Assembly (NCBI GenBank): GCA_036852015.1
Contig: JAANDG010000177.1
Location: 184,353-248,352, forward strand
DNA from: Pelodera strongyloides
Lineage: Eukaryota; Nematoda; Chromadorea; Rhabditida; Rhabditidae
Direction: 5' to 3'
DNA: 64,000 bases
Below, piece by piece: positions 24,401 to 37,948 of this stretch; position 1 is the first letter of the stretch; the number at the start of each line of letters is the position of its first letter. The notes under the pieces were generated by a model. That model did not search any database and had not been told where the DNA came from. It saw only the letters and a program-made list of their open reading frames with translations. The position numbers were made by a program, and so were the translations under genes.

Positions 24401-25683
24401 AACCAATTAACCAAACATATTATAAACAATATCTACGATGCGTAAAATCTACATTTTTATCGTAATTTAGTACGGGACATGGCAGTTTCGACAGTCACAA
24501 ATAAATAAATATCAAAACAATGTCATATTCACAATTTAAACGCGCTTTGCACGGAATGTTTTCATTGGTTTTTGTTAAAAACCCATTTTTAACATGTACA
24601 ATTAAGATTGTTTCCTTAAAAGCATAATTATGTATTTTTTAACTATACTTATGTTCGTAATGAATATTCTACAGTAATCAGGCAAGTCGCTGGGCGTATT
24701 CTATAGCATGCTCTCTGGATGTTTCCACCATTCTAGCCCGTCTGTCTCTCGCTCATATGAAAACAGAAATATGCGAGACGCAGACGCCGTAAGCATTATT
24801 TTCTACCACATTTTACTAAAGCTAATTTCTTAAAATCGTGCGACCGATCTAGGTTTTTAGCAATGTGTCAGTTTAAAACATTGCATTGTAAAGTTCTTTT
24901 TGTATGTATGCTTTTATTCATTTTATTGCACGTTGTATGTGTATAGCGCCATGTTGACATTTTGCTTAGTTAGCGGAAATTTTAAAATCTAATGATAACT
25001 GTTTGCCTAAAAATACTTCCTTTTCGTTTCTAAAGTGGTGGTTGCATTATGCTGTGAACATTTTTCCACGTGTGTTTCGTATTCTTCCTTTTTTTAGGGC
25101 TTGTATAACAAACCGGTTCTTTTCCTATGCCAACATTTATCGAATCCTTTCACTTGCCTTTTAATATCTATTGGTTTCATTTTGCGGGTGGTTAATCTAA
25201 ACTTTTTTACATCAACTAAATTTAGTCACGTTAACGTCAGAGAGAACTGGTATGTACTTATGATTTGTGTTCTTTGTCTATTTCTACAAATATTTGGTGT
25301 TTACACTCAAGCGATTGATGACCTATTTTCTTATTGCAAGCCCTTTTTCACGAGGACATTGTTGACTGTGTTGTCCTCTGACTACATAACTCTGGTTTTT
25401 AATCTCCGAACACAACTTTGCGATTTGCACGCATATTTCGTGAGATGGTCTGGTCAAAAGAGGAAGCTGCTTTATCGGAATGCAACATTCGCTCACCTTT
25501 TCCACTCTGATAACTTGTTCCTATTAGACAATTTTGTTTACCCCTTTATAAATTGTTTACAATCCGATGCTAATGCCTTTTATCTCTATTGGTATTTTAT
25601 TTATCTGGTATAAGTTTATTTGAACATTTGTCATGGGCAGTTTCGCTGATTTTTGCTTGTTTTATTTGTAATTCTTGTAGGAG
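21469..25683. other. Intergenic, no supported protein gene
   Basis: No exon series is recognisable. There are purine-rich GAGAGA tracts near 22750 and 23100-23180, each followed by a similar TCGCATGCAAAT block (near 22778 and 23202), and one tRNA-like sequence (23657-23735). A 170-aa open frame at 25101-25613 is T-rich and hydrophobic with no recognised domain, and I leave it uncalled. The right end must contain the sulfite oxidase promoter. Confidence 0.5.
23657..23735 (-). tRNA. tRNA-like sequence, probably a pseudogene or SINE-type
   Basis: On the minus strand an A-box-like TAGCGCAGCAGGTAGA and a B box GGTTCGAATCC are well spaced, and the T stem GTGGG/CCCGC is intact. The acceptor ends GCTAGCA and AAGCGGC pair badly and the anticodon stem has a mismatch. 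The region between anticodon and T arm is long (like a class II variable arm). The loop CTGTGAA would give anticodon GTG. It may be a tRNA pseudogene, a tRNA-derived repeat or one of the odd V-arm tRNAs known in nematodes. Confidence 0.5.
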
Positions 25684-28600
25684 ATGCTGAGCCGCGTGTC
25701 GCGGTTTGCAACCTCTCGTTTCCTATCAGCGAGAGCAGTTTCTGCTGATACGCATGGGAGGCAATATTCGCACGGAAAGTCTCGAAACTCAGGTGAGCAT
25801 TTGTTTCGAAGTTTCTTAAAGATAAGATTGTTTACATATGATCACCCGTTGAACACGTACACAATATTGTACTGGACATATCTTATTACCTCATCATTAT
25901 GTTCTAATTGTGAGCTATATGGTAAATATGTTGTGCAACATTGCAGGTTCCAATGTTTGGTGGGGGATTGGTGGTATATCGACCGCCGCTTTTTTGACTG
26001 GAATTGCTACAAGCAGCGATGTCAGAGAAATTTTTAGGACGGCACATCTTAAGGTAATAAATTATTTTTAGTATGTAGGGTTTCATTAACGATCTTTTTT
26101 CTTTCATTTGCAATCTCCTTTTGAGTTATTTATGATGACACCCTTTTTAGGCCGCGGATCTTGATTTCACTCCTCCTGAGAGAAAAGATTTGCCTACATA
26201 TAAGTGTGCGGACATAGAACAGCACGGAAGAAACGCCCAGAGGATCTGGGTTACCTATAAGGGGGTGGGTGTAAATTCATATGTTTTGTTGTCGTTTTCT
26301 TTCCGAATATTCGGTCTAATTCAGTGGTGTTACTTAGGGAGTCTATGATGTGACTGACTTCGTCGGATCTCATCCAGGCGGAAACAAGATTCTCATGGCG
26401 GCAGGTGGCTCAATCGAACCCTTTTGGGCCCTTTATGCACAACACAAGACTGCTGAGGTAGCTGAGATACTCGAAAGCCTCAGAATCGGAAACCTTGACC
26501 CAAAGGATATCGTCGTTCAAAAAGAGGTTTGCTTACAAAGTAATATTATTCGTTTCTTGGAGCTTTTTCGGTTAAGTGACGGTGTCTTTGTACAGGTTGT
26601 GTATTAAGCTGAGTTTGTTGGATGTTTTTGTAAAATTATTTTCGTTGAACTTTATTTGTCATGTTCTGTCTAACATTTTATCCGTTGCTTCCATTTACCC
26701 TGTGTGATTGCTTCAGGGCGACGCAAACGATCCATTTTCCACTGATCCGAAACGTCATCCGGCGCTTGTCGTCAACTCAAACAAGCCCTTCAATGCAGAG
26801 ACTCCCCCTGAACTGATCCTCGACAGTTTCACTACTCCCAACGAGCTTTTCTTTGTCAGAAATCATCTGCCTGTACCACATGTAAGCATTTACTTTGACG
26901 ATTATGACCAAATAATGTGTATTGCACAATGAAGTCTGTATTCTTGAAGTGGTATTGTACCTTATTTGGGTTTTTTGCCTATTAATAGTTTGAATCAAAT
27001 ATAAAACAAATGAAAAACATCAAACTAAAAGTAAATGGCTACGCCGGACAGAAAAATAACTCAAAGTTGCCGTTTTGTATGGAAAACCAAAATTGCGTGC
27101 TGTTTTTTTGCCTCGGAGCGCACCACGAGTATTTTAAATTCCCGCCAGAAAAGAACAGTCGGGTGCGTAGAGTGTGAAAAGTCTAAGACAGGTAGAGTGC
27201 GGCGAAAAAGGGGATACAATACTGTTTTAAATCGCCATGTAGTTCCAGGTTGATGCGAAGAAACACCAGCTGCATGTTGAAGGACTCGGGCTGAAGAAAG
27301 CCATTAATCTATCCGTCGATGATCTCAAAACTAAGTATGAACCGGTATCGGTCGTTTCTGTTGTCCAATGTGCAGGCAATCGAAGAGCTGAAATGAACAA
27401 ATATAAGAAGGTTCAAGGATTGATGTGGGAGGGAACTGCCATCAGCAACGCCAAGTGGACTGGTGTGCGGCTGAGGGTGGGTGATTTGTTATCAAAGTCT
27501 TCTTTGTTATAGCCGACAGATCCATATATGAATACTTCTTTATGGCAACAATAAATAACCATTAACAAGCAAGAAATGTGCAAGACGATTGTAATAGTTT
27601 ACGAATTGTGAATTAACTTAATGATCCACTGTTTAGGATCTTCTGATAGAAGCTGGTGTTGACCCAAAAGACCCTCGCATCAGACATGTGCATCTTGAAG
27701 GAGCTGACATTGACCCGACGGGAAAACCATATGGTGCTTCTATTACCTTTGAGAAAGCCATGAACTCTGAGGTTATTGTCGCCTATAATATGAATGATGA
27801 GGACATTCCGAAAGATCACGGCTACCCGCTCAGACTAATCGCACCAGGTATGTAAATGGAATATTCAGTTCGACTCTTGCATACTGCGTGTTCAATGGGC
27901 ATGATGGACTGTTGTATGATATGCGTTGAGGCATCCATTTCAGGAATCGTTGGTGCTCGTCAGGTCAAGTGGTTGACAACGATTAGAACCAGTGATTCAG
28001 AGAGTCCCAGTCACTGGCAGCAGAAGGACTACAGGTATGTTTACAAGTTGTATGCATGCAATTCTTTGTCCATCATTATATTAATCCACGTTCATTACCA
28101 TTGAATCGAAATCATTGTTTTTTTTTCTGTTCAGGGTGTTTTCCCCCGGAGTTCAATTGGGCGATGAATTGAAGTGGGAGAAGGTGTATTCCATTCAAGA
28201 ATACCCGATCCAGTCCTTGTTCTGCATGCCAGCGGATGGAGCGAAGGTGGACAGGGGTGAGTTGTTTAAAAAGAGATACGGCTCTATTTCATCAAGTTTT
28301 GTATGCCATTTAGCAATCGTGTGTATGTTTGCAGAGGATGGAGAACTGGCAGTCGGTGGTTATGCATGGAGTGGGGGTGGTCGTGGAATCGTTCGCGTTG
28401 AAGTATCTGCTGATGGAGGAAAGACCTGGCAGAGTGCCGACTTGCAGCAAGAGGCAACTCAGGACATGGTCAGTCAACGTTTTTGATTGATAGTGAAAGA
28501 GTGCCAGACTCAAAAAAACATGCGTTCAAAGAGGTTGCGAACAAAAACTGTCTTTTTTTGCAGGATCAAGTTTATTGTTTATTCGGTTTATACCAAAAGG

Positions 28601-28887
28601 TTTGACTTTAGGAGCACATGTGGGCGTGGACATTGTGGAGAACTACGATTAAATTGCCGGAAGGAGTCAACAAATTGGACTTGATTGTGAAGGTATGCTC
28701 GGATGTTTCTGCACAAATTTACTGCATATTAAATCGGATTGTCTCTTGAATTTGTCTAATATATTTCCTCTGTCAGGCAACTGACCGCTCCTACAATACT
28801 CAACCCGAAACTGCTTCTGGGATTTGGAATGTGCGTGGTCTCCTCCACAACGCATGGCACAGAGTCAGTGTGGAAATCGTTGATTAA
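25684..28887 (+). CDS. suox-1: Sulfite oxidase, mitochondrial
   Basis: Twelve exons close in phase to 553 aa. The enzyme oxidises sulfite to sulfate in the mitochondrial intermembrane space, the last step of sulfur amino-acid breakdown, using a heme b5 domain and a molybdenum cofactor. The start [19 protein letters not shown] is an Arg/Ser-rich mitochondrial presequence. A hydrophobic patch near residues 40-60 fits an intermembrane-space sorting signal. The cytochrome b5 domain (about 85-170) has heme ligands in DFVGSHPGG (His122) and ALYAQH (His146). The molybdopterin domain contains VVQCAGNRR, with the Mo-ligand Cys near 269. The dimerisation domain ends the protein ([16 protein letters not shown]). 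Length and domain order fit the family. AATAAA near 29292 could end the message. Confidence 0.96.
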
Positions 28888-30525
28888 GTCTCAACTGTAA
28901 GCTCAACACTCTAATTTACTCATGTGAGTCTCTGAGCTGAATATATTGTTTTACGTTCGGTTTTCTCAGAGATGCATTTTTATTTATTTTACGCTTTTTG
29001 TTGTTTACCTGTTTCTTTTAATACTTTTAGTGTTAGCAGTATTATGTCGAAGTAGCATGTATATTTATTTGTAGCTTATTTTATTATTTTCTTTTGACAT
29101 GCGGCTATATTTAAACTTGTGTTAAAGGCTTATTGGTGAAGCCTTTTCGTCATCTAGCTGGTAGATATTGTGATATGCCTTGATCTTAAGTACAATCATC
29201 CATCTTGCCTGTGTGCCTTCAGTAGAATTGTTATTAGTGTTATATAGATGTAGTAGAATTATGTTAGTGTATAATAGAGAAGTATCCATGTAATAAAGAA
29301 ATCTTTTTAATTAATATATTACTAACGAAAGTCACCAGCATGGAATTTTTCACGTATTATTTTTAACAAAAATCTCCCTGTGACCATCTGGTTGTCAGTC
29401 AATTCGTCTTGTGTATATAGTAACTTATCATAAACATACTTTGTTTGTATAAACGCGTATTATTGAAAAGGTCACATTTATTATGCGAGCACACACACAC
29501 TGACCTATAGATTTTATCGTCTATTTTCCCCCAAATAACGATTAAACATGGAAAAGAATTCAAAGTTTATTTTGTGTCCTGCTGTTCTTTTATGTTGCAA
29601 TGTTTATTGGTTGATTGCTTGGTGTCATAAGAAATATCTGAGTAGTTGAATATCTGCTGAGCGGGTCAGACAGAAGGATTAAACAAACAGAAAATACGAT
29701 TACATATTTATCTTTTCGCACGTTTTTCCTCAGAACTAGCCTTTTAACTTCATATATCACAAGGCTACTTGGTAAACTTTCAATGTATTATCAGACTACA
29801 GATATAAGACGGCATTGAACCTGTCACACTGATAAAACTGGACCCCGACAGTGATTTCTATTTTGTTTTCTTCAACATTTCATTATTTACACTTGTGTAT
29901 TTATTTAACATGTGAAGATTTTCTGTATGCCCATTGGACGTGACCTATCCATATTTTCCGTGCTCGGCAGTGGAAGCGTATCTACTTTACATCGCTCAAC
30001 TAGTATATACTTTACATCGCTCAACTATAGGAAAGGTATTTTTGCTAACAAGCTACGCCAGGTTCCTCCTGAGAAGTAGCCAAAAGTGTCTGAGTTTTAA
30101 TATACATCTGATGGTTGCTTGACAGACGGTGTCATCTCTTCAATAACCAAACGCTTATCGAAGCTCATAAAAGTTTGTCATCCCAAACAAATTTTCACAC
30201 TTTCCCATTTAGATATCACACAGTAATTGGCGTTTTATGTCTTGTTAGTCGTGCATGGAATCAAAATAGATAAAGAATTTTACGTTCATGCACAGAACCC
30301 GCTTTTATATGTATTAGTAATCACATTTTTGTACGGTTAAGACTTTTTAAGTTTAATTTGTATTTCTAACTTTCAGCTCACAGTTTTTCTGTTGCGTATT
30401 CTTGTTATATACTTTTTCACTACCGAATTGTAAATATACATAGACGCGTTCCGTGGAAAAGTCATCTACTGGTTTTCTTCTTCATGATTGCTTTGTTGGA
30501 TGCTTATTTAAGTGACCTTTCAGAA
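28888..30525. other. 3' flank of sulfite oxidase and intergenic
   Basis: This is AT-rich sequence without a supported gene. A 20-bp direct repeat (TACTTTACATCGCTCAACTA) occurs at 29983-30002 and 30008-30027. An AATAAA near 29292 is a candidate poly(A) signal for the upstream gene. Confidence 0.6.
29983..30027. repeat. 20-bp near-tandem direct repeat
   Basis: TACTTTACATCGCTCAACTA appears twice exactly, with 5 bases between copies. It lies in intergenic DNA between sulfite oxidase and the phosphatase-like gene. Confidence 0.8.
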
Positions 30526-31834
30526 ATGATTGACAAAATGCTTGACCAGCTTTTCCTAAGTGGTGCACTTGATGTTTATGGCGAATCTGCACAGGCAAAA
30601 CTTGAACAGTTCAGGGTATTTTTTGTGATCTGTATAGCTTTTGAACGGAGTTATCGGTAAAATGACTCATGAAAATACTCCACATATATGCATAATTAAA
30701 ACACATAGTTTCTCAAATAATGTCGTGATGTATATTAGCAAACCGATATTTTTTCAATAATAAAATTTCACTCATTCGGTAACCTGAAAAAACCTGTCCG
30801 GCCACGAGTTCTACCGCTAACGTTGAATTGGCTGTTGGAAATTTGAATAAAATAGGAGTAATTGTTTCCTCTGGTTAATAGATAACGCACGTCTTAACAC
30901 TTGCCGTAACGCCAATCCCCGAGGAACGACAAGCAACAGGAGTTTCCTACAAATTTTTGCAAATGGCAGACAACCAGAGTCAGGTCAGCTTAGGTCGTGG
31001 TCAATGTCTAGATAATTACTTTCGATATATTTTGGACACGCTTATTCTTCTGGCTCGTTCCATCACACTTTAATCTTTTAGGATATACTGGGTACCGAGA
31101 TCATTCCGGAAGCAATTCATTTGATAGAAACAGCAATCAAAGACGGCGGAAATCTTTTAGTACACAGGTGATTAATACTCCAAACAGTCCAAACCAATAC
31201 TCAACACATTCAATACTGCACATTCATAGCAGAACTTCCAGATGCAACGCGAGTGTTTCACTTGCTTTAGTTTTTTAGTGAGGAAGGCAAATCTCGGGCG
31301 CCCACCATTGTTGCCGCCTATTTGATGAAACTATTTAAATGGAAAGCAGACAAAGCGCTCACGTTTATTAAAGTAAAGAGGCCGAATGTCAGGTGACCAA
31401 TCAATAATTATTTTAATTTAGTATGTCGCCGAGAGATTTTCAGTGCAATTTTAAACCATACTTGATATTTAGGCCGAATGCTGGTTTTGTGGAACAATTG
31501 AATATCTACACAATGATGTACTGGCACTGCGACGCACGGGAAATTGCCCACTCGGCAGAATACAGAAAGTGGAAAGTGAAGTCAACGAATCGGGGTCCTC
31601 GAGGTAATATCCAACATTATATATGAGGGCGATGGGCAACTATTCGGTTGAGCGAAAAAAATGTCTCAACCAAAAGTAAAAACTTAATTGCATATCCTCT
31701 ACAAATTGGTTCCCATATTTTGAATTTCAGCCGTTTCATTAAGTGGTCCAAGGCCAGATCACGAATGGGCACCACCCAGAACACCAATTAGAAAAGATCT
31801 CCCGTCTGTCATTGTCACCGACAATATTCACTAA
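30526..31834 (+). CDS. Dual-specificity phosphatase-like protein (Cys to Ser, probable pseudophosphatase)
   Basis: Six exons (30526-30615, 30882-30983, 31082-31167, 31279-31392, 31473-31603, 31731-31834) close in phase to 208 aa. The N-terminal two thirds has a small DSP fold: LFLSGALDVYG, ITHVLTLAV, an Asp60 in the general-acid loop region (QMADNQ), then the P-loop and LMKLFKWKADKAL and KRPNVRPNAGFVEQL helices. The P-loop reads VHSEEGKSRAPT. The position of the catalytic Cys in the HCxxGxxR signature is Ser93, encoded by AG at the end of exon 3 plus T from exon 4. Without that Cys it should not hydrolyse phosphate esters, but it could bind phosphoproteins as STYX-like proteins do. The last 50 residues are proline-rich. 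The ATG follows a TTTCAG acceptor by 3 bases. Confidence 0.88.
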
Positions 31835-32201
31835 ACAATGGAATGAATTATTTTCCAAACTTATTCGTTATCATTTCTTCGTCCACCTACACAACGTGCC
31901 TTGATTATGACCCGTTCATGGTTAATACACATCCTTACGAGTGTTAGGTTTCAATTGAGGCTATTGTTCCGAAAAACCGAGTTGTATGACCATTAATGTT
32001 TCTAAAGCTACCTAGTTATTGAAAACTGTGCTCTACTTTTAATATTTCACTTGAACTTTACCTTCACTGTATTTAGCATTTGCCACATGACCACTTACGG
32101 TCTTAAAAATCATCAAACACGTTTTATTCACATTCCTATACTGTCTAGTTCTCCTATTTTGCTGTACATGATTACTCAGTGATTTTCGGGTTGCTAATTA
32201 G

Positions 32202-32207
32202 AATAAA
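32202..32207 (+). terminator. Poly(A) signal of the phosphatase-like gene
   Basis: AATAAA lies 370 bases after the stop. The opposing AATAAA of the TACC gene is at 32234-32239 on the minus strand, so the two 3' ends meet within about 30 bases. Confidence 0.45.
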
Positions 32208-32461
32208 CGTTCGAGAAATCAATGTGCAAGCTGTTTATTATGGCTTTCCATCGCTAGAGGTGGCATTTTAATAAATAAGAGACAAAAGCAGATAGGTCTA
32301 TAATACCATTTAACCAAACGAGAAAATAATCGCACCCTTTTTCTATCATACACATCATAATTTCTCTATTGGATAAGCTGAGATGTAACCAATTGCGGTT
32401 TAGCACTGATTGTGGGCATGCACTTGCAGTGGCCGATACATGCATAAAAGGAACGAAGTGA

Positions 32462-35400
32462 TCATGATGAAGATTCTCCATCGGAAACGCATTCGGCCTT
32501 TTGAATCAATGCATGGCAGATGTCGTTCAATTCTTCTGTTTCTCTCTTCTGAAATACATATTGTGGAGGAAGGAAAGAAGAAATAACTAATGATTCGTTG
32601 CCCCATAAACAGTGATGCTTGTTTTCAAATGGAAAAAAAATCCGGCGCAGATACCCGCGGTACGATACCCAAACCTGAAGACCGAACCCCATACAATATT
32701 TTCAGAATTGAAGCGATTATACACGTGTTCGCAACAAAACTGTTCCATCATATCAAACAAGTAACACGGTAACTCGCTTGAAAAGAATTTCGGATGCGTT
32801 AATTTCGTAAAAGATACAATAAAAATTATGAACGGACCTTTATCTCCAATTGTTGAAGTGCGGCATCGAGTTGCAGTTCCTTCTGTCGTAATCGCGCTCG
32901 GAGCGTCACTGTGTCGTCGTCACATTTCTTCTCCAGTTGAGCGATACAATCATTGGCTCTGCAAGGACCAAACTTTATATTAACATACGTCAACTTTTTG
33001 ATGAACACTGCATGCTGACAAATGCTCAAAAACGCCTAAATTCAATATTTGAGATATTGGGTTAAACTCCATACTGGTGGAGTCGATCCTTGGCTTGTTC
33101 AACCATTCGCTGATACTTTTCTCCCATCTTCCTGAGCTGATCGCGAGCTGCCTGCTCAGTTTCACGGAGATTCTCATTATCCTGAATAAACGAAAATTTG
33201 ATATGTCTGTTAGTCTCCAGTCGGCCATTATGTATTCAATACATCACTTTTCTATTTTCTTCAAACATCAGGTCACTCGCCTCCTTGAGTTCTCGATTCA
33301 GTGACTTGAGTTGTTCGTACATGCTGAACATATTTCTGTATGCTTCGTGCACCGATTGAAGTTCGGATTCCAGCATATCCTTCTCCTTTTTAAGAGTTCG
33401 CACATCATCGGGAGATAGAGCCGTGGAAGCAGTCATGTCAACTGCAAACAATAGAAATAGCCCCACAAGTCCACGTTACTGCCATTGCGTGGGGGTTATG
33501 TTTTAAAGCCTTATCGACACTGAGATCCTGAATGGTTTTTACTAAATCTAAAAAAAGGCTGAGCATGAATACTCCAGTGTTTAATGTCATAAAATATTAT
33601 CAAATGGTTTTTCACATTATACAATTTTTAGAAACAACTCACCAGAGAATGCAGGGAAATTTTTCGGCATTAGTCGTATTTGTTTTTGCAGCTCTTCAAC
33701 GTGCATTATAAGTGTCGACAAATTTAACTCTGATTGCGCCTTTTGTGCAGCCAGTTCTTTTGCAGAATCCTTACGAACCTAAGAAAGAAAAACGTAAAGA
33801 GGATTATACAAGAACAACGAGATTCTTTATATTTGCTTCCAAATCAAAAAGACACGTTACTAAGATGATCATGTCGAATGAGTTTATATAGAGTAAATGG
33901 CTTGAAATGAAAAACGCATCTAATTTACCTTGTCTAGCCTGTAAAGTCCTTCCTTTTCAACCCTGGCGAGCAAGGAAATCATCTTCTTTTCGACCTCTTC
34001 TAATGGAAGAGGGTTCTCAGCCTTAAGATATTTACATTTAGTTTCTGTAGCAAAAAAATACAACCTCAGGATAAACAAACGCTATCGTCACAATTTTCTT
34101 AAATATATCAATTGTTAAAGAAATTGTTCCATTCAACTGGCAATGTTAAACAAGGTCTAGGTAAACTACCGCTTTGCACGCCTGAAATGCAGCTCTAACA
34201 TCTTGTGCATGTGTTGATGGGACGACAACAGTTTGTTGCCTTTGTCGAGGTTTTTTATCGTCTGCCCTGAAACTATGTTATATACTGCACAGAATAGGAA
34301 AGTGATCAGGCAGGTTTTGGAAAAAAATCCCCGGAAAAAAACATAAAAATCCTAACTTCTTTCCGTCGGCCACTGGGGTACTTGGAGTAAGAGAACTGGT
34401 GGATTCTGTCACCGAAACATTCATAATCTGAAAGCACTCTCGTACATAAGAAGCCGACACAATTAAACAGCAATAGACCAACTTCCTTAGTGAATTGCAG
34501 CAACCTTTTGTGTTGTTAGTGGAGATTGCGTAGTTGTATTCGATTGCACTGAAATAGAAGACGGAGGTGACTGGCTGAACGAGGGGGTCACCTGAAAAAT
34601 GTCAGTTTTGAGCAATCAAATTTCTTCGTTATAGCATTAATAGCATTATTTCTTTGGGTAGATTATTCATGATTAACAGGACGTTCTTACAATTGTTATC
34701 CTAGAAATGGCTGACGAATTACAATTAGTTAATTTACGTATTTAATGTTACCTGTGCTGTTGGCTTATCCTTAGGCTGTGTTTGTTCAACCTTTTCGTTT
34801 GTAATGCAATTCGGTTCCCTGGCAACGTTTGTGTGAGGCAATCCCGGAGGAGGTCTCTTATGCAAATCTGAAACATTTAGCCATTATTGTTTTGGATTCG
34901 GAATTGCATGCACATAATAATCCATTTTGTTATTGGTTGAAAATGTATGCAACCGTTTTCTTGGTTGCAAGTGTATGCAACTATAGAATTCGATCTCAAA
35001 ATGAACATACCGGCGTTAGGAAGATGCTGAACTCCCCGTTTCTGGGGCCTCGTAATCGTCTTGTTGACTTCCCTTAAAATAAACTCCGTTTTATTTCACA
35101 CAATCACAAAACAATTATTAATTAAAAAAGCAGAATTTTTCCTGCCTGCGCAGCAACAAACGCGCTTTGCCTTGTTTTGGCAGTTCTAACAATAAGTAGT
35201 CAAATTACGCAGAATACCTTTCAGTTTAACAAATTGGCGGCACTAGGGTAGCATTGTTGTATAATACATAAGCACATCATACTATTATTACAAGAAAACA
35301 ACAATGTTGACTGAACAACAATACTCATGAACGGCCCCAAAAAAAGAGTTTATAAATCCATCAAATGAACAAGTGTCGTTTCAGTACTGACTGCGCGCGC

Positions 35401-37948
35401 ACGCTTTTCAGTAGTTTCTATTGGCTTCAAGGTCATGTACAATAAATTGATAGGATGTTTCAGGTGAAGGGTGTATGACTGGTAAGGTAAGAAACTATGT
35501 GGTATAATGTGGCGCTCGCGTATTTACAAAAAAAATTGAAAGCAAGCATTTATAGCTGTAACAACGGTGCAGATGAGCATGCATGTATGTGTATATCAAT
35601 GGCTTTGTATGGAAAGGCTTCGCTACCCTTTTCCCCCAATTTAGAATAGCGATCCCTCTGTGAGTCAGCGTCGCCGTAAAGACATAGAAAGAGCATGAAA
35701 AGTGGCTAGAGTCAGAGCATTGCGAAATGACAGAACCAAGTAGAGGATCGAAATGTCCAAATGTCGGGACATAACGAGTGGGAGGCCCAACAAAGGATTC
35801 ATGCATAAGAAATGTGAATTTACATGGAAGACATAAAGTCAATAAGAAAACAGCGCGTCAAAGAATTCGTTGCACACTCTGTACCACGAAAAGAAAGAGA
35901 ACGCTGCTATGTTTTAATAGTTCCTTTTTAATTGAATGGCATAAAGGACAGCTGTGCTCCTTTCGGAGGAAATATAATGGCGAGGATCCGATTAAGTAAG
36001 GCCCAAAAATAGGGACGCGATTTTATAAAAATTGCAAGAAGCAGTATAAATGCGGTGCTTTCGGCATCATCAATATTTTGCCGATGACCACGGTCGGGCA
36101 GAGATGCTCGTCGGCCTCACTCATATACGGACAAAGGGACGCAAAAAATCGAAACTCTAATCTCGGATTTCAAGCATTTAGCAATATAGCTTTGTGCAGA
36201 AAAAGTGCGCAACCTGCAGGGTTTTTCACGTTACCTTTTAGCTTTTTTTATAATATTTTTCCCTGGAACTTGAGTCAGATAAATTTATGCAAGAATAAGA
36301 CTTACCGGGTAAATGTTGCAGAGTCATATTCAGCAATGTTGTCGCTATCCATAAATTCGTTATAAAGTTTAAAACAAACTATTATAAAAATGAGCTGCAA
36401 TATAATGAATGTGACATCAGAAAAATGGGTAAAAACATTTTCAAATAATGTACAAGTTACAAGTTGTCCAGATAAATGGAATACAATGGTCAGTGTTCAA
36501 AAATAGTTAAGGACGGGGTTTTGAGAAGGAGCCTTAATATTATTTAGCAAAGTAATGTATCGAATAGTCGTAGGGCCAAAAGTGTTCATATTGGACAAGG
36601 GCCCTTCTCTCCTGTTGCTCTGAACACTCCAATTTCATCGTATGCAAGAAGAATCAATTGTAGAATGGAGCTCTTGGAAGAACAATTTTTTTAAATATAA
36701 CGTGCAAATGTTATGCATGAATACCGTGAGCAATATTATCAACTTATTTTGTAAGAATCATTAGTCCTTGGCAATAGATTTTAAACACATGATTATCACA
36801 GTCTGCTAAAATTACGACGCAAGTTGGCAAACTCGATGTCAAAAGATAATTATGCCAATTTGCAGACGCAATCATTTGAGAAAGTGGGAAGCACTTTAAA
36901 ATTTACGAACAATTGTCTGTGCACGAAGTTCAATAAAAACAACCGCGTTGATTGTGAAGTCATGGTGGGAATATATGATTTTAGGTATTAAATTTGAACT
37001 GTATATTTGCTTAATATTGTTCTTCGCTTAAACACATATGTTATCAAAAGATGCGTATATCTAATAATTGTGCGAAAGAAAATTATTTAGATATAACCTT
37101 CTTTTGAAATGATTGTATGCAGTCCGCTCAGATTTCCGTTCATTGGTTGTCTACGCTATGGCATTGTTTTGGGATCTGTCGCTACTAATCTCGTCAAGAT
37201 TAATGTTTGATGTACGTAATCCATATGGAAGCATGAACGCCTAAGAGCTTATAACATAAATATAACAAAAAATAAGACACACCAAGGTACGAATTTTTCA
37301 ACCATATAAGATGAAATGAACTTTTTTGCCAGAAAATTTTATGTAGTCGTTTACGGCTATGCCCTTCAATTTTATTGAATAAACAAATAGGATTGCACCG
37401 CAGTCAAACACGTACAAGGAAAACAATACTGCATGTTTTCAAAACGTTTCCTTAAATTGGACACTCACATCAAGCATAAAATGATCGAAATACAAAAAAT
37501 GTTCGTATTTGTTCAGCACGAAGAATGGAGCGGAACTGTTTGCATTTCAGTACTTAAGCTGTGAGAATCACTTACCACGCTCAGATTGGGCCTAACGTAG
37601 TTGACATGAAGATATATTAAACCTAATCGTAAAAATAGCAGTCCAAGACAATAAGGTTAAGCAGTTACTCATGCGCGAAAAGTAGACAATTTGTCATTAT
37701 AATTCATGTCTCTTGAGCAGCTTTACGGTTCCCACGTTGAGGGTGACTAAATGTGACTTTCTGTAATATTATGCGCATTTTTTTAGCAGTCCGTTTGTTT
37801 AGTGTGCCCAAGAGTCAATAAATCAATATGGAACGCGAATATTTATTTGGAAGGTTCTCAGGATATCTCTGAGAACCGATTACGGTAATTAGTTAAGTGA
37901 CTTCACTTACTTTTCGCTGCTTTGCTCCTTAGTCGCCGTTGCCCCCAT
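32462..37948 (-). CDS. tac-1: TACC-family (transforming acidic coiled-coil) protein
   Basis: Twelve exons (37948-37911, 35072-35011, 34867-34752, 34591-34505, 34427-34357, 34266-34170, 34021-33929, 33778-33643, 33441-33248, 33181-33075, 32958-32838, 32548-32462) close in phase to 402 aa. Residues 1-155 are low-complexity, rich in Ser, Thr, Pro and Gln. From about residue 160 to the end there are heptad-rich coiled coils. The last 70 residues (LEKKCDDDTVTLRARLRQKE; LEIKKRETEELNDICHALI; then QKAE) match the conserved TACC C-terminus ending in an ELTKICDELI-type motif. TACC proteins bind ch-TOG/XMAP215 homologues and promote microtubule growth at centrosomes and spindles. Exon 1 (MGATATKEQSSE) is separated by a 2.8-kb intron and is inferred from matching phase. 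Confidence 0.85.
35073..37910 (-). other. Long first intron of the TACC gene
   Basis: A 2.8-kb intron is inferred between the start-codon exon and exon 2, much longer than the other introns in this gene (about 70-330 bases). I see no nested gene in it; the open frames are short and without domains. If the distant first exon is wrong, this would instead be upstream DNA with an alternative start nearer 35072. Confidence 0.55.

Noticed and set aside
25101..25613. 170-aa open frame upstream of sulfite oxidase
   Set aside because: It is T-rich and hydrophobic, has no recognised domain, and lies in AT-rich DNA in which such frames arise by chance. No splice or start context supports it.
28563..28611. 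Alternative upstream acceptor for sulfite oxidase exon 11
   Set aside because: Using the CAG before GATCAAG puts the exon out of frame with stops. The TTTAG acceptor at 28611 gives the conserved [10 protein letters not shown] reading.
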